Shown one piece after another: positions 39,751 to 50,562 of a stretch of DNA of 64,000 nucleotides. Each line of letters begins with the position of its first letter. The stretch's first letter is position 1. The notes under the pieces were generated by a model. That model was not told the DNA's origin. It saw only the letters and a list, made by a program, of their open reading frames with translations, and searched no databases. This stretch comes from Motacilla alba alba (taxonomy: Eukaryota > Chordata > Aves > Passeriformes > Motacillidae): NCBI RefSeq assembly GCF_015832195.1, contig NC_052032.1:8500618-8564617 (forward strand). Reading direction: 5' to 3'. The position numbers and the translations under genes were made by a program.

Positions 39751-42395
39751 CTCCCTGTTTGGTAGGAAAGTTGGAGGCTGGCAGGTATCTGGGGCGTGAA
39801 GAAGGAAGGATTAACAGCAGAGAATTAAAGTCCCACATGGGGAACCTGCTCTTTAGAGAGGAGCACTTCCAGCCCCTCACAGAAAATGGGACGTGCCCAG
39901 GCACACGAGCTGTCCCCAGCCTGGAGTGACAGATGGATGGGGACACGGGCAGGACAGTGACACACATAGAGATGCAAAACCTTTCAGCCCCCACAAGCCG
40001 TGGCTGGCCCCATACCTGCAGGGCACAATGGGCTCCCACTGGTCTCCACGGGGGGCTGGCACAGAGCTGCAGGCACTTGCTAAAGCAAAAGGGAATTTTT
40101 TGGTGCTTCTCAAAAATAGAAAAAAGGAGGAATGGCTTTTGCTGTTCTAGGACAAATTCTTCTGCCCAGGGCTTCACGAGGCTGTTTGTAAACTTTGCAC
40201 TCTGGTTGAAGCTTTGGAGCAGCCCCTGCTCTGCAGAGCTCTGTGAGGAAAATGACCTCTCACTATTCTACCGTGGCCCATATTGTTCTCAGCTGCGTCA
40301 GCTGCACTCCAGCTATCTCAGTGGAAATCTAGGAGTCCACTGATGGCAGTGGGATAAAACCAGGTCAAACCAAGAAAAGGACTTGACCCATAACTCTCAC
40401 TCTCGTCACCAGCGGCTCAGGACTCTGCATGTTAAAACTGAGCCCTGAGCCCCACAAAGTGATTTTTTTTGGCCTGAGTAAGGATTCACAAGCATTAGTT
40501 GTCTCAGGACCAGTGTGTTATAACTTAAGGTGCCCATGGGGACAACCAGCAGCTGAGCTGGAGCTGTGCAAAAACAAATGCAGGAACAGGGCACTCTCCC
40601 ATAGCCAGCTTTATTCTCCCTCACATGCACACTTGAATTTTTATTTACATTTAGAGGAGCAGCAATGGCTGCAGTGTAAAAGCTGGGAAATGATTCACCC
40701 CACCCAAGAATAAACTGAATTTTGCGGCTGTCTAAAATTTCCCTGGCAAAACCTGGCAGTGGTGTCCTGCCCCACTTCCCCAGTGAATCAGCACGTGGGA
40801 ACTGTGGTGGGATAGCTGGGAGCTGCAGGATGGCTCAGCCCCTTCGCCATCCCAGGGAACAGCTCAGCAGAGAGCCTTTCCCACAAGAAATTCTTGCTCT
40901 GATTATCTTTCTCTTCCAGGGGAAAGTTTCCAGCTGCAGGAACCTGCCCTAGGCAGGACAGGGATCCCGGAGCTCACTTTGGGACAGAGGAGAGAACAGT
41001 TCTGATCCCCCCTTCTGTTTGCAGAGACATTTTTGTTTCCCTGCCTGGTGTGGGACCTCTCTCCCGGTGTTTCTCCCAGCCCTCCTGCTGCTGCTGCTGG
41101 GACAGTGGGGCGGGCTCGTTTACCCCGATTTGCTGCAGTTTGTAAATCTGCCTCCCCATCTGCAGCAGCAGAGCCTGGGAAAGGCTCGAACGAGCCTCCG
41201 GACCGGATTCAATTTCTCGTCCTTACCTCCAGGGAAGCTCGGGGGAGCTGCTGGTGGAACGGCAGAGAGGGGGAGTAGCTCCATCGGCACATCCCAGGGA
41301 AGGGCAGTGAGAATCTGCCGGGGCAGATCCGTGTTTCCCACTGCTGCCCAGAGGTGAGGTGGATTTTTGAGGACGCTCCAGCTCCAGCCACAACGGCCTT
41401 CCACAGCCTCCCAAGCACGGCCAGACCTTCCCAATCCAGCTTGAAATTAATTGAATCACTGGCAAAGGCTTGTTGTTTCTCTCTGCGTTTGAGTCTCTGC
41501 TCGGGGAGTTGGTTCCATGAATGTTGGACCCTGGGGGAAAATGTGCTAGGTTATTTCTACCAAGAGCCCTTCACTGGCGTGGTTCTGCTCCGTATTCCTG
41601 CACAGCCAGGCAGTGCCTGGGTATCCCAGCTGCTCCTTTATCCCAAAATACCCTGGGTGCCTCACTGGAAGCCTCCTGCCTGCACTGTGCAATGTCACAG
41701 GTGAGGACAGCAGGACCCACAGGTGGCTGCAGACAGCATGAAAACCACCCAGCTCCGTGCTCATACATCTGGGAGGCTCTGCTGAGCTCCCAGTCACACC
41801 CAGCGGGATCCAGGCTCGGCTGTTAGCCAGGACAAGCCTTGGTGGGAGAGCCAGGACAGTCCTGCCCACATCCCTGTCCTGCCCCACATCCCACCCGGGC
41901 CTGGGGTGAGCTCAGCAGCACTCAGAGGAGAGCAGAGGGCAGGGAGCAGCGCGGGGAGGATGGACAGCCTGGGGATGCACCAGAGGTATCCAGAGAGCCG
42001 GCAGAGGGAAAAGGGAGGGAGTTACAGAAAGAAAAGAGATTAGCCAAGAATTTCCAGCTATCTCACGGGAATTTGTGCAAGGGTTTGCAGCCTCTACATG
42101 CACAGGAGGTAAAATTTATCCACTGGCTTCCCCTCCCCGTGAAAACAGCCTGGATGCCAGTGGGGTGACTTAAAAACAGCAGTGCTGGAGGCTGTGCTCA
42201 GAGCAAAGCCGTGCTCAGCACGTGGCTGCCAGCAGATCCAGCCTGGCCGGGAGCAGGTGGAGGCTGCCTCACACACCCGTGTGCTCCAAGGGATGCTTTG
42301 CACACCTGCTCACTCCGTGCTGGCTGTTCAACCATCCCCAAGGCTCCCAGCACCACGAGCAGGGCCAAAACCCACGCAGAGCTCACAAGGACACA
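39751..42395. other. Intergenic DNA; no gene seen
   Basis: Nothing recognisable as a coding or RNA gene. Open frames are short and overlap on both strands. No mobile element was recognised. Confidence 0.35.
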
Positions 42396-42507
42396 CTCAT
42401 CCCATCCCACCCCAATCCCATCCCATCCCATCCCAATCCCATCCCATCCCATCCCACCCCAATCCCATCCCATCCCATCCCACCCCATCCCACCCCATCC
42501 CTCCATC
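42396..42507. repeat. (TCCCA)n microsatellite
   Basis: A run of TCCCA units with interspersed CCCCA and AATCCCA variants covers about 110 bp. A separate 9-bp repeat (GGTGTCCCC, about 3-4 copies) lies at about 42618-42646. The long open frames here on both strands are translations of these repeats. Confidence 0.95.
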
Positions 42508-45270
42508 CCCGCTGGGGCTCTGTGGTACCTTGGGTGCCCCCCTGTCCCCCGCTGTGCTCCCTGGTGGCTCTTGGTGGCCATCCCTGCCCGGCCACCCCGG
42601 GTGCAGCGGCCCCGTCCCGGTGTCCCCGGTGTCCCCGGTGTCCCCGGCATGGCCGGCTGCTGGCTGTGCACAGGCAGGAGGTGGCTGCCGAGGTGGAAGG
42701 GCGGCTTTTTATGCTTTTCTTCCTGTATAAATCAGGCCGGGGATGGACAATCCCAGACAGGACTTCCTGTGTGTGTTGTGAGCTGATAACGGCGCCGCGA
42801 GGAGAACAAACACGGCCGCCCCGAGGGGGAGAGGGGCACGGGGCGGGACCCCCACGCCGAGCCCACCACGGAGAGGAGGCAGCCACGAGTCCCTGGGGAC
42901 ACGGGGAGGGACAGGGCTGCTGGCCCAGGCTGCTCCTGAGCCTCACACCAGCCCTGAGATGGGTGGGACCCATCCTAGTGGGACCCATCCCACCCCACTG
43001 GGGCACATTTTGGCAGCTCCCACTCCCATTCCCCCTCAGAGGGGGACTCTGGGGACCCCCACAGCGCCAGGGACCCGTGCCAAGCATGGCAGGGTTGGTG
43101 GGCACCTCCTCAAGAGGGGACCGTGTCAATGTCGATCGCCATTGGAGCACCTTCTGTGGTATTTGTGACCCCCTGAAATTTGGGATACAAGGCTGTGCTC
43201 AGGTTGTTGTCACCCTGTCACACTGCCTGGGTTGGGAAAGAGAGAGGTGTGTGGTTTGGGCCACCAAACCTGCAGGACGTCACCTGACAGAGGCGTTCTC
43301 TTCAGGGCCAGGCAGCAGAGAAGTGTGGAAACAGCCGCCCCGATGCCCTCATTTTCAAGCCCATTCGTGTGCAAAACTGAGTGTATCCCAAATTTAATCT
43401 GTGACCTCAGTCCTGGGCAGCCAAAGGAGCAACAATACAGTTCATCACAGGATTTGGGAACTTCCATCCAGACTAAAACCAGAGGCGTTTTGGAGCATGA
43501 GGGCTGTGGCAATTATTTCTCTAATCTCCAGACCCCCACAGCAGCCTGTGGGCTCTGCTCCTGTCCCAGCAGAGCGCCTGGCATGGATTTAGGGCCAGCC
43601 ACGTGCCACCTGGTGTCCCCTGCGTCCCCAGCTCGTGCCGGCAGCTCCCGCGCAGGCTCACGGGGAGCACGGAGTTACTCCCACCCTGATTCAGCAGAAC
43701 AGAGCTCTGGGCGAATCCCCTGGGAGCTGCAAAATATTCCTGTGTTTATTTATATAAATGCATGGCTAAAGAAAGCCCCCTCTTGTTTTCCTTGGCAGAA
43801 AGGGTTTCAGGGCTGCCCATCACCCTCCCAGCTCCAGGTGATTGTGTGCCCCGTGTGTGAGGGCTCCCGGGGTGCAGCGTTCCCAGCTGAGGGAATCTTT
43901 GGGAGCACAGCTGTCCCCGAGGAAAAAAATGAGTGCCTGGGTGTTCACATTACCTGCAGGGAGGCTCAATCTCCTTCTTTTCCTCCCAGTGATGGGTTTT
44001 AAGCATCAGCTCCCCATGGAAAGGCTCTGGGGTCACGTGGATGGCTTGTGCCACCTGTGGGATGAGGGATCTCAGATCCAGGGCTGAGAGCTCTCCCCAC
44101 CATCAGCGCACACCCAGGCTCAGCCCTGCAATGCTGAACACCTCCAGAGCTCTCCCGAAAACTCTACACCCAAATTTTACCATCTGCAAGCAGCCCTGCC
44201 TGGCGCTGTGCCATCCGTGCTGGGATGAGTGCGGGTCACAGGGCACCACGGGGACACCACCGCCCACCCCCCTGAGCCCACACAGACTGCAGGAGTGAAA
44301 CGGGACGCGTGGAGAACCCTTCCTGCTTACCCAGGCTTCGGAGCCACAAGCAGTGGCTGCTGCAGTCAGCAGGGGCCACATGAGTGGAGGGGATCCAATC
44401 TGAGACTGGGACACTCCACCTTGTCCTCCCAGGGAATTCGGGGCTGGGGGAAAACCTGGGAGGCAGCCAAGGCTCAGTTATGGTGGGAGGGAGCCTGGGG
44501 GGGTTGGTGCCACGTACCTGGCCATGCCAGCTGTGCACCTCCCATTGCTCCCAAGGCCTCCTGCTGGCATCTCCAGTGCCCTGGCATCTCCAGCCCACCC
44601 CAGGGTGACCTCCTGTGTCGCCCACAGGGGCAGGGGGTAGCGGGACCCCCCAGAGCGGAACAGCCACTCTCCTTGTGCAGGTCTCTCATTCCTCCTGGAA
44701 GTCTCCCCTTCTGCAATAAAGACGTTTTCCAAAGCCTCTGACACCCACAAGGCCTCCTCTCCAAGTAGCTGCTCGTTAACACCACAAGCTAATTGCTAGC
44801 CAGTTGTTAATTAGATATTTGACATCACATTGCACAAGGAGTTGGTCCTGACCCCATTTTCCAGCAGGGGGTACAGGCGTGGGGGCTTCAGCAGTGTCGT
44901 GGCACAGCTCTGGTGGGACAGAGAGGGCAGGTCCTGTAGGACCAGGGTGGGCAGAGTGACCCACAGAACTTTTGGGGGGCTCCACCTGCCCTCTGAGGGC
45001 TCAGCCGCCCTTCTGTCCTGACAGACAGCTCAAGGGAAGCCTGGTAAGAGAAGAGTGAGGGAGACGGGGAGCGGAGATTTAATAGTGTGAGAGTCTTGAA
45101 TAGCAGCAGAGGCTGGGGGTGAAACTGCCCTGCCCTGCAGGACTGGGAGCCCAGGCCGGGGCCGTGGCCGTGCCCTGCTGCTGCTGTGGCTGCAGGGAGC
45201 ACAGAGGGGCGAGCCCAGAGCCCCCCGGGCCCAGCCAGCGTGGTGAAGGGCTCTGTAATCTGCCTTGGTG
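42508..45270. other. Intergenic DNA with a possible regulatory patch; no gene seen
   Basis: At 42710-42790 a TATAAA (CTGTATAAATC), an ETS-type site (GGACTTCCTG) and GATAA (GCTGATAACGG) lie within 80 bp, next to a small CpG-rich stretch. A low-GC patch at 44760-44840 has GCTAATTGC and GTTAATTAG. Both are candidate regulatory elements by appearance only. Confidence 0.35.
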
Positions 45271-45275
45271 GGGGA

Positions 45276-45725
45276 TCACAGAATCACAGAATCACAGAAT
45301 CACAGAATATCCAGGCTGGAAGAGACCTTTAAGATCATCGAGTCCAACCCATGTTCCAGCACCTCAACCAGATCATGGCACCCAGTGCCACATCCAGGCT
45401 TTTTAAAAACACATCCAGGGATGGTGACTCCACCACCTCCCTGGGCAGATGATTCCAGTATTTGCCCACTCTTTCTGTGAAAAACTTCCTCCTCAATTCC
45501 AGCCTGGATCTCCCTTGGCGCAGCCTGAGATGAGGCGTCAGGGCTGTCCTGGGGGAGCAGCTTGTGTCCCTCACGGACACTGCCCAGGCTGCAGAGAGCA
45601 TCCAGGCTCTGGGAGCACAGCTGAGCAAGGCCCTGTCTTGGAGGAAGCTGTGTGTGTGATGGAAAGGCTCAGGGGATGGATCAGCTCTGCCCTGCAGGGG
45701 TGCAGTGTCTGCTGGCCTGAGCACG
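45276..45725 (-). mobile_element. CR1 LINE fragment, truncated, minus orientation
   Basis: The plus strand opens with four ATCACAGA units (45278-45308), the inverse of the CR1 terminal repeat. GGCTGGAAGAGACCTTTAAG and ATCATCGAGTCCAACC follow. The minus strand keeps the reverse transcriptase C-terminal coding end, with [20 protein letters not shown] and [14 protein letters not shown]. The element is 5'-truncated and not functional. Confidence 0.93.
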
Positions 45726-46164
45726 TCCCCTCAGCCTGTCAGACTGCAGGGAGCCTCCCCTTGCAAATCCCGGTGGAGAAAAATCATCACAGACCAAAAA
45801 AAGGTACCTGGGCTGGGAATCCTGCCCAAATTCCCCCCAAATTCCCTGGGGTATGAGGCAGTGTGGTCCTTGCACACCCCTGGTGCTGCCTTGGAGCCAG
45901 CTCCCACCACCACAGAAAGATGGGGAAATGTTTGCCACTGCAGAAATTGCACTCTGTTAATCCAGCTGCCCCTGTCTTACGGCAGAAACACCCCTGTGGA
46001 TGCATTAACAATAATTAATGTATTCTTGCTGTTGTTTGACAACGGAGTCCAAACCCCAAATGCAGAGCCTTGCTTTCAGCAAAGATGAAAAACAACATTT
46101 TGAATTCTCTGCCAAAAGTAACACAAATTATGGATCAGATAAGGATTCCCAGAGACCTGCCATC

Positions 46165-46480
46165 GATTTCATGGGATCCCAGACTGATTTGGGTTGGAAA
46201 GGAATTTAAATCTCATCCCATTCCGACCCTGCCATGGGCAGGGACACCTTCCCCTATCCCAGGCTGCTCCAAGCCCCATCCAACCTGGCCTTGGACTCTT
46301 CCAGGGATCCAGGGTCAGCCACAGCTGCTCTGGGCACCCTCACAGGGAAAAATTTCTTCCTAATATCTAATAAAAATCTACATTCTTTCAGTTTAAAGCT
46401 ATGCCTCCTCATCCTATCCCTCCATGTCCTTGGAAAAGTGACTTCTGGGCTATTCCATCCCCAGCAGAGTCCTGAAGGCT
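46165..46480 (-). mobile_element. CR1 LINE fragment, minus orientation
   Basis: The plus strand carries CCTGCCATGGGCAGGGACAC, CATCCAACCTGGCCTTGGAC, TTTCTTCCTAATATCTAAT and CAGTTTAAAGC, all typical of antisense CR1. It is a 3' fragment more diverged than the copy at 45.3 kb and carries no intact frame. Confidence 0.9.
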
Positions 46481-49400
46481 GAGCCCTCCTCTTCCTCTTC
46501 CCTGCCTGCAGCCAACCATCTCTTTCCCAGCAACTCTCGCTGGTCACTGTAGATGACAAAAATCGACATTTTAAACCTTCCCAGCCGCAGAACAAAACAC
46601 CTGCAGCTGATTAAAAAGTTTTCCACCTCGAAAAAAAATTCCTGTGCGTGGGAAAAATGCACTCCAAGGGCTGGTTCTGATCTGGTTGTGTGGGACAAAG
46701 CCCAGGAGAAGACCTGAAGAATGGACAGGACGTTTCACTAATGGTGTGGCACAGGAATGATCCAGCCAAACAACCCCCAGCCGAACAGAGCTCCGCAGCC
46801 TTTTTATAAAATTAATAAGGAGTGTAAGAGATAAGTGTCTCCCATTAGTGGATTTAGTACCTTGGCTTGAAAGTCCTACCCAGGAAACTTCCATGGCTTT
46901 TCTGCTGACTTCGCTGGATTTCAGAGCGCAAGAGAGAAGTGGAATTCAGCCTAAGAGTCAGACAGTGAATGCAGAAGTCAGGACTTGGGAAAAAGATTAA
47001 AAAAAAAAAAAAAAAAAAAAGAGCTGTTGATGTTTCTCCTCTCTGACACGTCGCAGTCTGTCAAAATGGCCACTGCCTTTATTTTGTTTAATCACTTATC
47101 TCCATGGAGGGAAGAGGAAATTCCCAAGAACGCGCGGTCGTTAAAAATATTAGCCAGGGCCTGGTGATTATTTTTGGTAGCTAAAAACTTCCTGGCTGAG
47201 GGGTCTGGGTTTGCATTGGACTCGAGTAAATGTTTTAGGATAACTTTCATAAATACCCATTATGCTCAAACCAGTGGGCAGTTTACAATTCAGCTGGGAA
47301 GGGCGGGGACATGTTTCTCTTTCTTTTGTTCTGCCTGGCCGCATGCTAAAGTGCATAGATCCACACTGAATTAGCATTTAGCTATTTTCTTGTATCCTTA
47401 AATAAAGGACCAGTTCACACAGTCAGAAATCTCTGTTTCCTTTCGGGCAGGAAAAAGGAAGTGAATGCGAGGGGCAGATTTGGAGTTTGCTTGCAAGAAC
47501 AATTGAACTCCCATCCAGAGGGGAAGGGGATCTGCGTCAAGAGGAATTCACTTTTTTTTCTCTCTCTTTTTTATTTCCCCCCCCCCCCCCCCCACCTCTG
47601 GAAGGGAAGAGAAAAATGACCTTTAGTTTAAAAGCCTGAAAGAATAAAGGTCTGAGCCTTCAAGCTGCCTGCACAAATATAGTCATGAAGGGTTTTTTCC
47701 TGAGCAAAGCTCCCGGGGCCCGTCCTGCCGCGACTGCGACACGGCTCCGGCTGCTCCCCTCTTCTTATCCCAGGTGAAGGGCGTCTCCCAGACCTGTCAG
47801 CAGCTCCTGCCCACCAGGGACAGGCCCTGGGTGTTTCTGAATAATATCTGCCATTTTTCTCCCTCTCCCTCCCCAGTGCTGCCCATGCTGGTGGGGCGGA
47901 TGGGTCCTGGTGGATGGAATTGAGAGGATCCCCTTGCCTTGCTCACCCAAAATCTTATTTATAGATGTGTGTGCAAGCAGGCAGGGCATTGATTCAAACT
48001 GTGTATGTGGGAGCACCTCACACTGCCCCCATTTTGGTCCTTTTACTGTACACCACAAACCCCTTCCCAGCTTCTCTGGGCAGGGGGTGTGCACTGAGCT
48101 TTGAGGGGCTTGAGTGCCAAACCCTTTTCCGTGTGTTCCCATCTCCAAGGTCTCCCCCAAACCATTTCAGTCCTCGGCACTACTCTCCATTTAGGCCTTA
48201 AAGCCAGATTTCCAGGACAAGCTTCTGAGGAAGGCCCAGAGCTGGAGAGCACAGAGGTTGAACCTTGTTAGGGTGCCTGAGCATCTCCAAGGGCATTAAG
48301 GATGAAGGTGAGCACCACAGGCCGGGGTGCCCCATGGTTCCCAGCTCTTGCCAGAGCAATCCTGGCAAAAGAGGGACTCATCACCCTTCCCTCCTCTCCA
48401 CACACCACCAGACCTGCTCCAAACCCCGGCTCAGACCTGCCTGAGGGGTTTCTGCCCCAGAGCAGAGCCAGCCCAGCAGCTCCTGCATCCTGCCGAGCAT
48501 CCCTTCCCCAGGCCTGCTGCCCTGCAGGTAATCCCCGGAGCCCGAGGGAGCACAGGGGATCCAGCTCCACTCTGGCTTCCCACACACTCACAGCAGCTCC
48601 TCGGAGCAGTTTTCCTCCCATCCAAGGAAAATATTTGCTGGGAGTGTGGAGCTGTGGCTGGGCAGTGTCAGCAGCAAGTGTCAGCGAGCGCCGGCAGGAG
48701 AGGAACCCGTCAGGCAAAATGGCCAAATCCCTCCCGGGAGGAGCTGCTCTGTGACCACTGCAGCAAGGATGGACGTGCCTGATGGTTCCATGGATCGTTT
48801 TGTGCTCTCTCCTTGCCCCTCTCCTGGTTTTAGCTCAGCCCAGGGGTCCGGGGAGCTGGTGACCCTTCTGACAGCACATCACAGACACCTCCCAGCTGAG
48901 CTGGGCTGAAATCACCTCTCAGTGCTAAAGCTCTGGCTCTCCAAGTATATTCTGGCAGGTTTCCACTTTTCTCCTCAGGGTTGTCCATCCTCAGCGAGTG
49001 CAGCTGCAGGGATGCCCCCAGCAGCACTCGGAGGCACAAACCAGAGCCAACAGAGACCCAGAGGGACAAACACAGCCGGCCCCAAAGCAGCCAGGCATCG
49101 CCTCTGCCAAGGTCAGATGTCTGCAGAGCCTGGCACCAGGCAAAGGTGCATCTGGGAATGCTGGGATGACTCAGTCCGTGAGGAAATGGTGTCACCTCCA
49201 GCCCCGTGCAGCAGTCCCACTCCCTTACTCTGTTTCCAGCTCCACACACAGTTTTACCCTTTACTACCAAAACTTCCTGACCAAACCCCCCCAGCTGAAG
49301 CTTGAGTGAGGTTTCAGGTCCTGCTTACGGGTCTGGTACATCGAGGGAGCCCAGCTGGGAGCTCATCCCCACACCCAGCCCGGGATGGGAACAGAGCAGC

Positions 49401-50350
49401 AGTGGGAGAAAGGCAGGATCCCACAGAACACGTGGGAATCTGCCAGCCCCAAGGATTTCTGACCTTATTCCTGTTCCTCCTGAGCTCCCAGCGTGCAGGG
49501 GCTGCACCTCCTGCCTTGGTGCATAAAGGTAATTCATTAACCTGCAGGAATGAGGAGCCTCAACTTTCCCCCAGTCCCTGTGACAGCAGCAGCTCCCCGT
49601 GCTGCTGCCAGGCTGGGGACAGTCCCCCGCGGTGGGGACAGGCTCCTGGGGCATGCCAGCCAGGCAGGACATGTGCCCCCAGCTCCTCAGGAATGCACCC
49701 TCCCAGCAGGAGCTGCAGAGCTGCAGTGGAAGGCACCGAGGCCAGGAGAGCCCAGCCGGGGGCGAGGGGCTGGCAGCAGGAGGGGTTTTGTTCCCCCCAG
49801 GGCAAGGTTGGGTTTAGCAGGGCAGCAGCACCAGGTTTGGGATTCCAGGGGGCTGCAGCGGGACCAGGCAGGTTCTCCCCAAGGTAGGGCAGATTGTGAC
49901 AGGGTTCTGAGCGCTTGTGCAAGGCCAGGGACAGTGGCAGAGCTGGAACTGTGACCCCACAGCAGCTGCAGGGCTGCCAAGTCCCCTGTGGGGCTGGAAT
50001 AAGCTCATTGCCTCCCCAGCCCTTGATTTACCCACCAGAAGCAGCAGAACCAGTCCCAAAGGAGGCTGGGCAGACATTGGGATTACTGCCCCCAATGTCA
50101 CCCGAGCACCCCAACAAAGAGGATTAACCTTTCTAAAAGGAACACTGGCATGACCTAACTTTAACTTACAGCAAAAGAACACTTTCCTTCTGCTCCTGGA
50201 GGACCCCCAGGGCTCAGGGCTGTTGCTGGAGGCTGTGCCAGCCCAGGGGGAGCCTTCAGCTGTTTAATTCATAGAAATGCAGAGCAGCCCTGGAGCTGGC
50301 AGCAGCCCAGAGAGGGTCTGTGCTCCGAGGAAACGGGCAGGGCAGCCCAG
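46480..50350. other. Intergenic DNA; no gene seen
   Basis: The block at about 46890-47680 is low in GC and looks unlike its flanks. It has several GGAA/TTCC cores (GAGGAAATTCCC, ACTTCCTGGC, AAAGGAAGTG) and TTTATT/TTAATCAC words, so it is the best-looking enhancer candidate in this half. It also contains an A20 run at 46999-47020 and a C17 run at about 47577-47593. Confidence 0.4.
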
Positions 50351-50562
50351 GGCCAGTGTCCCAGCAGGAGAGATAACATCTGGATCAGCCACAGATGGAG
50401 CCAGGCCAGTGTCCCAGCAGGAGAGATAACATCTGGATCAGCCACAGATGGAGCCAGGCCAGTGTCCCAGCAGGAGAGATAACATCTGGATCAGCCACAG
50501 ATGGAGCCAGGCCAGTGTCCCAGCAGGAGAGATAACATCTGGATCAGCCAGAGACAGAGCCA
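50351..50562. repeat. 53-bp tandem repeat, four copies, each with GATA and E-box sites
   Basis: GGCCAGTGTCCCAGCAGG starts at 50351, 50404, 50457 and 50510, an exact 53-bp period. Copies 1-3 look identical and copy 4 diverges at its 3' end. Each copy holds AGATAA (50371, 50424, 50477, 50530) joined to an E-box CATCTG. Copies 1-3 also hold an inverted E-box CAGATG 15 bp on. Confidence 0.95.

Noticed and set aside
42222..43397. 391-residue plus-strand and 255-residue minus-strand open frames
   Set aside because: Both translate the (TCCCA)n microsatellite and the GGTGTCCCC repeat; no domain seen.
50351..50562. CRISPR-like reading of the regular repeats (also 39641-39750 and 63381-63556)
   Set aside because: The repeats are contiguous without unique spacers and lie in vertebrate DNA; they are minisatellites.
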